NCBI GenBank assembly: GCA_050084515.1
Contig: CM114272.1
Location: forward strand, 3,038,001-3,102,000
Reading direction: 5' to 3'
Length of the DNA stretch: 64,000 bases
Origin: Blasia pusilla
Lineage: Eukaryota > Marchantiophyta > Marchantiopsida > Blasiales
The translations under genes were made by a program, and so were the position numbers. Of the stretch, positions 56,901 through 64,000 are shown piece by piece. Numbering within the stretch: the stretch's first letter is position 1; the number at the start of each line of letters is the position of its first letter. The notes below the pieces were generated by a model that worked only from the letters and a program-made list of their open reading frames with translations, was not told where the DNA came from and made no database searches.

Positions 56901-57267
56901 TGAATGAGTTCCCTTTTACTCGTTGAAACCAAGTTGTCAAATGCATACCGTTCCATGGTATAATTTATGCATCCATTCATGAACAAAGTCTTTGGCTATC
57001 ATTAGATGAGTGATTTGTTTTATTGTGGAAAACCCGCTAATGAATGGGTATGATCCGATGGGATATTTAATGCAAGAAGAGTCAACAATCTATAATGTTA
57101 AACTTGAAGGGCACATAAGTCTATTGAGACCATCGTTAGAGTTTTTATTTGAACTTTTCATTGAGATGAAATTACTATTTCGGGTCAAATTATCTACCAA
57201 TGGTCCTTCAACAATAATACCCCTATGCTCAGTGTAGAGCTAGCTTTGACAGGAAATATGAAGAAGA

Positions 57268-57515
57268 TTGGGTCTTATAATGTCTACTTCTTTTTCCAAG
57301 CCTGGAAAAAGAAGGTTATTTTAGACACGAATGTGGTCCACTTGCTATTCTCTTCTAAAGATTTCATGAATTTGAAAGCAAACAAAAATTTTAATTATGT
57401 CAAAAAGTTTTTAAGAGAGGAGGCGGATTCTGCCCTCTTTTTTTTAAGAGAGACTCTCCTCTCTTCCTCTCCTCTCTTTTTCTCTCATGCTAGAATACCA
57501 TCCCGGCAAATACCT
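57268..57515. repeat. Inverted repeat, left copy
   Basis: Pairs in inverse orientation with 61,785-61,988. Shared blocks include GATTTCATGAATTTGAAAGC, TATGTCAAAAA and GAGAGACTCTCCTCTCTTCC. It lies just before the decayed methyltransferase-like region. Confidence 0.7.
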
Positions 57516-57544
57516 TTATTTCCCAAGATGCAACCATCATAATC

Positions 57545-58971
57545 CTATGTTGGTCCAAGATCGAGGCCGCCAAGAAGAGTATTACGTTGGAACTAGAGCA
57601 AAGGGATAACATGTCCGCGTCGGAACATGCAAAGTTTATTCAAGCTGCCGTATCTACAGCTACAAAGTACACTACAAGAAAGATGCAACATTATATTGCA
57701 ATTCACAACCCCGAACTTGGCCCGGAGTTTTACAAGGAGCTCAAGGCGATAGTCAAGCGCATGTGGAAGAGAGACGAAGATCCAGAGGGTCGGATCGGAG
57801 AGAAAGTGTCTCTGGACTGCGTGCATAGGTTTGCGCTATTTGGGATATCCGAGCTTAGGTGAATCCGATTGATGAAAATCAGTCTCAAGGGCACTTAGGT
57901 CCAAAAGCCGGCGGCACACCACCCTCCGGAAGTTTCAGATCCAATGATCTCCCATTGGCTATGGGAATGGTCATTCTGGGACGCGTTGCGCCTTCTCCAA
58001 ACCATGATCGTGGGTCTACAAGCGGAGCTGAAGAAGATTGAGCCACTTCCAGAGGAAGCAAACCTAGAGACTCCAAAAGATTTTGACCTATAGCTTGATG
58101 ACATAAGAGATAAACGGACAAAAAATTGAGATTCAGGATGATGTTCAAGAATCACATCCTCCCTTAGGCATACTTGGAGCAAGAAATAGATGCCAGAAAA
58201 CGGGATTTTGCAAAGAAGAAGGGAGATCTTTAGGACCAAACGGCCGAGTCATCTCAACAAAGAGATGCCCAGCGGATGATGTACAGGTACCTCATCAATT
58301 GTATGAATGCAGGTATCTGCCGGAAATTTTTAGAAGCTTGCAAATTGTGGGCCTCTCCACTTGATGGAGAGGGATTCTCTATATACAACATGGAGATGGG
58401 ATAGGGCATGTCCGAGTGGGAGGTAATCAATTGTCCAATCTAGTTGGACTTCAACAACCTAGAGGACATTATAGAAAAAAATCTACTCATGGTGTATGAT
58501 ACAATGGTTGCAGGTAGGGATGACATTCCAAACTTCGTGAAGCTTGATGATTTTTTTGAAGGAGATGCGGAGGAGCAAGCCCTCGAGACAGCGGAGTTGG
58601 TGGCAAAGGTCTTCACCGATGGACCACTCATTTGTCTACTCCTTTGTAAGGCCCAAGCGCAACTTCCAAATGTTCTAGATCTTGGATCTATTGGATCCAT
58701 GCTCCGATGGGTACAACTTAAATAGTCTCTACAATTCCCCTCCGGGAATTTTCATGCAGGAAGGGATCCCTTTACTTGGAGGAAGGGAGAAGTCATCTGC
58801 CTTGATGCAAACACTCATGGAGCTCTGCTCGAGGTCAGGTGACTTGGTCTTTGACTAAGTGGGCCTATCGAGGGCGAATATCAAAGGCACCTTGTAGAGT
58901 GGAAGGAACATTCTCTACCTTGAAGAAAGGCCATAACTTTTTGACCTTTGTAGAGAGGCAAAGGCGGATTA
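57545..58971 (+). pseudogene. Decayed protein with methyltransferase-like C-terminus
   Basis: Frames in sequence: 57,587-57,862 (no domain recognised), 58,020-58,090 (KKIEPLPEEANLETPKDF), 58,260-58,410, 58,444-58,725 and 58,755-58,971. The last two recall a beta-class amino-methyltransferase. NLLMVYDTMVAGRDD (58,480-58,525) lies where such enzymes have (D/S)PP(Y/W). It is followed by ETAELVAKVFTDGPLICLL and then REKSSALMQTLMELCSRSGD, and LVFD.VGLS.ANIKG with SGRNILYLEE, like the AdoMet-binding GD.VLDPF.GSGTT...GR..IGIE. The catalytic box is not canonical and there are stops. A Copia element cuts it at 58,972. The identification is from memory of motifs and needs a profile search. Confidence 0.4.
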
Positions 58972-59395
58972 TGTTGGATTCTCAACATCCACTCCTCTAA
59001 GCACCATTCATCTGATCGGCCTGCTTGTATGAGGAGAAGCCTAGATTGATGGTTCCGACTTAGACGTCTAAGGAGTCATAGTAATATGACGTAGATGGTT
59101 TACGAAGTAGTAGTACTAGGATTATTTAACCCTATATTGCATCAAGTTGCTTGTACACCAAAATTTTTCTATTAATAAAAACGAAGAAAATAAGTAAAAA
59201 CCCTAGTTTTCCGAAGTAGTGAAATAGTCGGGCACCGTAGCGGTAGCGCATTCCGGTATGTCGAGTTATCTCCATATTCAGGTTCCATCGAAGCTCTTCT
59301 TTGAGCGCACGGACAGACTAGGCCACTTTGTATCTCTAAGTTATGTAAAGATTTCAGTGATTTTGTCACTTTCTGTTTTCTCACATGATATCAAA
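58972..59395 (+). repeat. Copia 5' LTR
   Basis: 424 bp from TGTTGGATTCTCAACATCC to TTTTCTCACA, followed directly by TGATATCAAAGCGATAG, close to the initiator-Met primer-binding site TGGTATCAGAGC. The same LTR is found solo at 17,839 and truncated at 61,596. Confidence 0.85.
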
Positions 59396-59413
59396 GCGAT
59401 AGATTTTTCAGTA
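59396..59413 (+). other. Copia primer-binding site
   Basis: TGATATCAAAGCGATAGA, next to the LTR end, resembles the complement of the initiator methionine tRNA 3' end (TGGTATCAGAGC). Confidence 0.65.
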
Positions 59414-59457
59414 TTTTATATCTGGCAATCTAGTGTGTTTGCACAAAATCTTAAGAC

Positions 59458-61566
59458 ATGGCTACTTCTTCGTCAATTCGTGCTTGCCCTCCTCCACTAG
59501 GTGAAGGGAAGTTAGATCGGTCTAACTATACCTTGTGGAAGGTCAAAATGAGAACTGTCCTCAAATCATTTGAGATCTGGGAGACGGCCACAGTGGTCAA
59601 TTCGAATCCACAAGCTACATTTGAGTTCTGCATGATCATCTTCATCTGGGGATAGCGATCGTGTTGTATTGATGGCATGGAAACCCAAAAACGCTAATGC
59701 TCTATATGCGATTGTCACGAACGTAAATGATTCTGTCATGACTCTCATTCAACATACAACCACTGTTGTTGAGGCGTGGAACATTCTGAAGAATCAGTAT
59801 GAAACGAGGAAAGAGACTCGGATTCAGAATCAGGAGAATCAGCTTACGTCCGAGAAATTTTCAGAAGGAGAAAGCGCGGAGCAATTTTTGACAAGGATCA
59901 AGAATCTTCAAGATCAGATGGGGTCTATAGGAATTTCAAAGTCTGGCGAAGATTTGGCACCTCGGTGCATGAGGATTTTGCCTCCAAGGTATGAGAGTTT
60001 CGTTATTGCATTGAATACTCAAGTAAGATCTACGCCGCTTACTTTTGAACAATTTAGTGCAATGTTGGTAGAAGAGGAAATGCGCTTCAAAGCAAGAGAG
60101 GGAAGTGATGCAGCATTTACTTTCAATCTGGAGAGAGGTAGAAATCAGGATTACAATTCAAATGTCAAGAAGAAATTTCCAAGGAAAGCCTTCGAATGCT
60201 CTTCTTGTGGTAAGCTAGATCATCTTATCAAAGATTGTAGAAAGAGGAGTTAAGATGAGAAGAACGGTTGTTTAAGACGTAAGAAGGAGTCTGGAAATTC
60301 TGTAGAACTAGGAGAATATGAAGTAGATGCTTGGGTAGCAATTGAAGAGTTTTGCACAGGCAGAACATTCCACTAAGTCAAAGAGTGAAGATGAATGGAT
60401 GCTCAATAGTGGAGCATTTAGGCATATGACCAATCATAAGGATTGGTATAGCTCCTTATAGCCTCTATAGGAGCCCATCGTTATTACTGTTGGAAATAAT
60501 GCAAAGTATCCTATCGAAGGGAAAGGCAGAATTTCTTTAGTCTTACAAAAAAGAGATGAGAAAAAGTTAATTAATGTACTATACATACCAGAATTGAAGC
60601 GAAATTTGATTTCAGTAGTAGTATTATGTGATTGTGACCTAGAAGTTCGTTTCAAGAAAATTGGAGCAGTCATCGAGGATGCCAATGGGAAAGTAGTGGG
60701 TGAAGGTAAACGAGGATTTAGGTCTTTTGCACTACTTTATAGGGTTGGTGATTTGGCAACAGTCAGATTCTATTTTTCTCTTTGAGCAAAAGTATGCTAG
60801 AGAAATCTTGAAGGCATTTGGCATGACTGAGTGTCAGGCAGTGATCTCTCCAATGGAGGTAGAGTTGAAACTCTCGATGGAGGATGTTTCACCATTGGTA
60901 GATGAAAAGTTGTATAGAAAGCTTTTAAGTAGTTTCATATTTTTGTGTAACACTAGATTAGACATTAGCTTTGCTGTGGGAGTGTTGAGTAGGTTCTCAA
61001 CTAAGCTTCGTGAGAACAATTGGAAGGCACGGATGCGTGTGTTGAAGTACATCAAAGACATTATCAAGTACGGCATCACCTATGGAGAAAGGACGGAAAT
61101 GACAGGTTTTTGTGACTCAGATTCAGAAAGAGATTCAGATTCTCGAAGGTGAGTTTTGGGTTATTGCTTCTTGGTAGGATTAGATGTGGTGTCATGGGTC
61201 AGCAAGAAGCAACCTACACTAGCTCTTTCTTCTACCGAAGCAGAGTACAAGGCGGCTTGTTATGCTTCTTGTGAAGTAGTATGGTTGAGATGGATATTGG
61301 AGGACATAGGAGAAGCACCAGAAAGTGCTACTGTAATGTGGTGTGACAATTAGAGTTGCCTTGCCATAGCACATAATCATGTGTTTCATGCTCGTACAAA
61401 GCACAAAGAGATCCAGTATCATTTTGTTTGTGAATTGATCGAGAGAGAGGTTTTGAAGTTAGTCTATTTTCCAGCAGAGGATAACCGTGCTAACATCTTC
61501 ACAACTTTGAGCGGAGATCAGCTTCACCGACATCTGAAAGGTCTTGGCATAGGTCCAAGACAGTAG
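59458..61566 (+). pseudogene. Copia gag-pol with internal deletion
   Basis: Gag starts at 59,458 (GKLDRSNYTLWKVKMRTVLK), shifts frame near 59,650, and continues to the zinc knuckle CSSCGKLDHLIKDC at about 60,200. The protease region is near 60,390-60,700, with WMLNSGA where active elements have a D-S-G box, so the catalytic Asp is Asn. Near 60,700 the sequence jumps from the protease/pre-integrase end straight to the RT C-terminus (LGLLHYFIGLVI, YAREILKAFGMTECQA, RPDI-like TRLDISFAVG). Integrase and most of RT are deleted. RNase H follows at 61,156-61,566 (SWVSKKQPTLALSSTEAEY) with a stop at 61,353. It is non-autonomous at best. Confidence 0.85.
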
Positions 61567-61595
61567 TCCACATGAGAGTGGATATTGAGGGGGGG

Positions 61596-61751
61596 TGTTG
61601 GATTCTCAACATTCACTCCTCTAAGCACCATTAATCTGAGGAGAAGCCTAAATTAATGGTTCCGACTTAGACGTCGAAGGAGTCATAGTAATATGATGTA
61701 GGTGGTTTACGGAGTAGCGGTACAAGGATTATCTAACCCTATATTGCATCA
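61596..61751 (+). repeat. Copia 3' LTR, truncated
   Basis: Preceded by the polypurine tract GAGGGGGGG, it starts TGTTGGATTCTCAACATTC and follows the 5' LTR to TATTGCATCA, where the match stops. A short internal deletion is present after TTAATCTGA. The remaining LTR part is replaced by a perfect hairpin and an inverted repeat. Confidence 0.8.
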
Positions 61752-61772
61752 GGGTGCGGGGCACCCTGATGC
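61746..61772. repeat. Perfect 12-bp-arm hairpin at LTR break
   Basis: GCATCAGGGTGC, loop GGG, GCACCCTGATGC. The left arm overlaps the last matching LTR bases (GCATCA). Confidence 0.9.
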
Positions 61773-61784
61773 GTCACGGGGGGG

Positions 61785-61988
61785 ACAGGTATTCTGGCAG
61801 GAGTGAAGAAGAGAGGAAGAGAGGAGAGTCTCTCTTCCTCTCTTCAAAAATTTTTGACATATTTGAAATTTTTGTTTGCTTTCAAATTCATGAAATCTTT
61901 AGAAGAGAGTAGGTAGTGGTCCACATTCGGGCCTAAAGAAACCTCGTTTTTCCAGGGGGCGAAAAAAAAATAGACATCATAAGACCAC
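61785..61988. repeat. Inverted repeat, right copy
   Basis: Reverse complement of 57,268-57,515, with a shorter CT-rich part. Together the two enclose the methyltransferase-like region and the Copia element. Confidence 0.7.
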
Positions 61989-62339
61989 TACAAACATTTT
62001 TCCATCACTCTCCATGTGAGCCTAAGTTTTTTAACAATGCCTGTCTCGGTCTACAATAAGCAGTGCCCATGAGTATTTTTGTTGGAGGACCACCCAGATG
62101 CGCATCGGTATGATGCCAACCTCTCTTTTTGCAAGGATTGTTGTCTGCATCATGGCCTCCCTTGAATTGCCTCATAACCAACTTTCTGTTGGTTATGAAT
62201 GATGTCTGCTCAAGACCAACTTTATGAAATGTGAACACATGAGATGATAATTGAACCAAAAGATTGTTAGCTGTCTGGAGTAAAGAGGAACTAATGTCCC
62301 TTCATTCAGATCCTAAATCTGAGAAACCGAGAAGCCTGG

Positions 62340-63510
62340 CCTTCCCTGAATTACCTCATAAAACCATTTCTGACATCCGAAATGGCAATCCGACAGGTAG
62401 TAAGAATCCTGCACATCTTAGACAAGAAAAGAAGCCTACAACTAGTTTGACGAAAGTAGGTGAAGGAGCCAAAAGTTAAGAAGCCCGCCACAATGCGGCA
62501 AAAGTTAGTCTCACAGGGAAAGAGTCCGATCACTCAAGCAGCCAACCTATCGGAATCTGACAGCTTTCCTGAAAATGGTTAAAAAGTTGAAGTGGGCAAA
62601 AAGCTCAAAGTTGCAGCCCGTCGGAATCATGCGGGTTGCAAAATTATAATTCCGAGTAGCTAAAAGAACACAATGCACAAGTCCAAAAAAATTTCCAACA
62701 AACTTTTACAAACACCATTATCGGTTGAAAAAATATCGTCCTTTATTACCTCCGAAGGAACCTCGGAAATGTACATTTGACCTACTCTATGATTTCTTCA
62801 GCCTTGTCATCTACAAATTTACTCCTAACTCTCCTAGGTTCCAGTACAAAAGGAATGTCCTGGGATACAAGTGGCTCCTCTGGCCGATTGTAGACGGGGA
62901 TCAAAAATATTGGCGAATTCGAGAGCCTTGGCCCCCCCCTAGGTACACCATAACGGTCCCATGTAACCTGATTTGAGTCCCACCGCCTTCCTCGGCAGTA
63001 TACCTTGTACGCTCTAAAATGTGACACCCATCCAGTATCAATATGTGCTCCGTCCTTGGTATTACCATGATGGAAATCCCACAGGTAGTAGGAATCCAAC
63101 ACGTCTGAGAGAAGAAAAGAAGCCTACGCCTGCTTTTACGAGTTGAGGGGAAGGTGCCAAAGTGAAGAAGCCCGTCAGACTGCCTCTTAAGTTGGACCAA
63201 CAGGGAAAGAGTCCGATCTGGCAACCTGTCGGAATCCGACAGGTTGCCTGGAAGTGGTAAAAAGGTGTAGAGGTCAAAAAGTGAAAAGTTGCAAGCAAGA
63301 GAAATCCGACGGGTTGCAAAATAGAAGTCCGCGGAGTACATAGATGATCACATTCAAAAAGACAAAAAATGTTCAGCAAACTTTTACAAGCACCACCATC
63401 GTTCGAAAAAATCTTCTCCTTTATTACATCCGAAAAAAGCTCGGAACTATACATTTGATCTATTCTATGAAATCTTTTACCTCATCATTAAATAATTCCC
63501 TACTCCAAAC
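62340..63510. repeat. Two direct copies of a roughly 470-bp unit, 715 bp apart
   Basis: Copies at about 62,370-62,830 and 63,065-63,500 share GGTAGTA.GAATCC, GAAAAGAAGCCTAC, CAGGGAAAGAGTCCGATC, CGGGTTGCAAAAT, CAAACTTTTACAA.CACCA and TCCTTTATTAC.TCCGAA. Both are full of CCGACAGGTTGC-like words, including a 14-bp-arm palindrome at 63,220-63,248. No gene is recognised here. Confidence 0.7.
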
Positions 63511-63545
63511 GCTGCAGTCAAGCTGGATCCTTGAGTTCTTTTAAC

Positions 63546-64000
63546 TCACTCGTCATTGTCCGAGAGTTCTTGCAATATTACTTTCGGCCTTGCCCTCCCG
63601 ATTTTCGGAATCGTTGGAAGTGACGATGGTGTCACTACCAATGGTGGGTCTCGAACCGAAGCTCTCGGCTTCGGTGGAGAGTTGTATGCCCCAACGAGCC
63701 TTTCGTATTCTGCCTGTGTCTCCTTGCAAAGGTCAAACAGTTCCTGCCTTCCCTCGAGGCAGAGAATGTTTCTGCCACTCTACCAAGCGCCTTTGATACT
63801 CTCCCCTAAAAGTCCCACTAAGTCGAACACCAAGTCACTCGGCCTTGAGCAGAGCTCGATGAGCGTTTGCATCAGGGCTGGCGACTTTTCTCTTCCTCCC
63901 AAAAGTGGGGCACCGTCTTGCATGTAAATTCCCCAGGGGGATTGTACAAACTATCTAAGCTGTACCTATCTAAGCATGGATCCTGGATCTTGAACACCTA
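63546..64000 (-). pseudogene. Second methyltransferase-like copy, partial at window edge
   Basis: On the minus strand, from the window end, the sequence matches 58,670-58,971: a GNFTCKT/MQDGAPLLGGREKSPALM stretch, LIELCSRPSDLVFDLVGL, and SGRNILCLEGRQELFDLC with one stop. It then runs past the point where Copia cut the other copy (QAEYERLVGAYNSPPKPR, and further to DNDE-stop at 63,546). It shows what the C-terminus looked like before the insertion. It continues out of the window. Confidence 0.45.

Noticed and set aside
1-64000. tRNA, rRNA, CRISPR or organelle DNA
   Set aside because: No cloverleaf-like gene, rRNA block, spaced direct-repeat array or organelle gene order was found on reading; a tRNA scan was not possible here.

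Overview
The window is nuclear DNA of a land plant, probably seed-free (bryophyte, lycophyte or fern), though the species cannot be fixed from sequence alone. The evidence is a family of secreted dirigent-like proteins, plant-type LTR retrotransposons (one primer-binding site of tRNA-Asp type, one of initiator-Met type), a plant Helitron, CACTA (Ptta/En-Spm-like) remnants, and TATA boxes, GT-AG introns and AATAAA signals. No rRNA, tRNA, CRISPR array or bacterial-style operon was seen.

Positions 1-31,500 are AT-rich transposon wreckage. They hold CACTA-like fragments (about 0.6-2 and 8.5-10 kb), a Ty3/gypsy LTR with gag on the plus strand (3.7-6.6 kb), a Ty3/gypsy protease-RT-RNaseH-integrase-3' ORF-LTR series on the minus strand (19.2-13.0 kb) interrupted by a Copia solo LTR, a broken Helitron helicase (19.2-20.9 kb), hairpin-bearing tandem repeats (22.8-23.7 kb), and long stretches with nothing recognisable. 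Every reading frame here is broken.

Positions 32,500-56,900 hold a GC-richer cluster of one gene family. Six copies look intact (minus 32,700-33,269; plus 34,740-35,291; minus 37,663-38,232; plus 39,670-40,221; plus 45,127-45,705; minus 48,711-49,289) and four are broken or relic copies (41.4-41.9, 46.9-47.1, 51.3-51.9 and 55.6-55.8 kb). Each intact protein is 183-192 residues, with a signal peptide and a C-terminal half resembling the dirigent/allene-oxide-cyclase beta-barrel family (IVGGT...LAGA.G, LYFYI, FANAQLHL). The intact genes share a TATA box, an intron in the 5' UTR just before the ATG, and a conserved 3' block. The first four form a head-to-head pair that was duplicated in tandem (period about 4.95 kb), and two others form an inverted duplication. 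The likely shared role is secretion of dirigent-like proteins to the cell wall or apoplast, with divergent pairs sharing regulatory DNA.

Positions 56,900-64,000 return to mobile DNA. A decayed protein at 57.5-58.97 kb has features reminiscent of a beta-class DNA N4/N6 amino-methyltransferase and is cut by an internally deleted Copia element (58,972-61,751). Part of the same protein recurs on the minus strand at the window end (64,000-63,546). Inverted repeats and perfect hairpins mark the joints.
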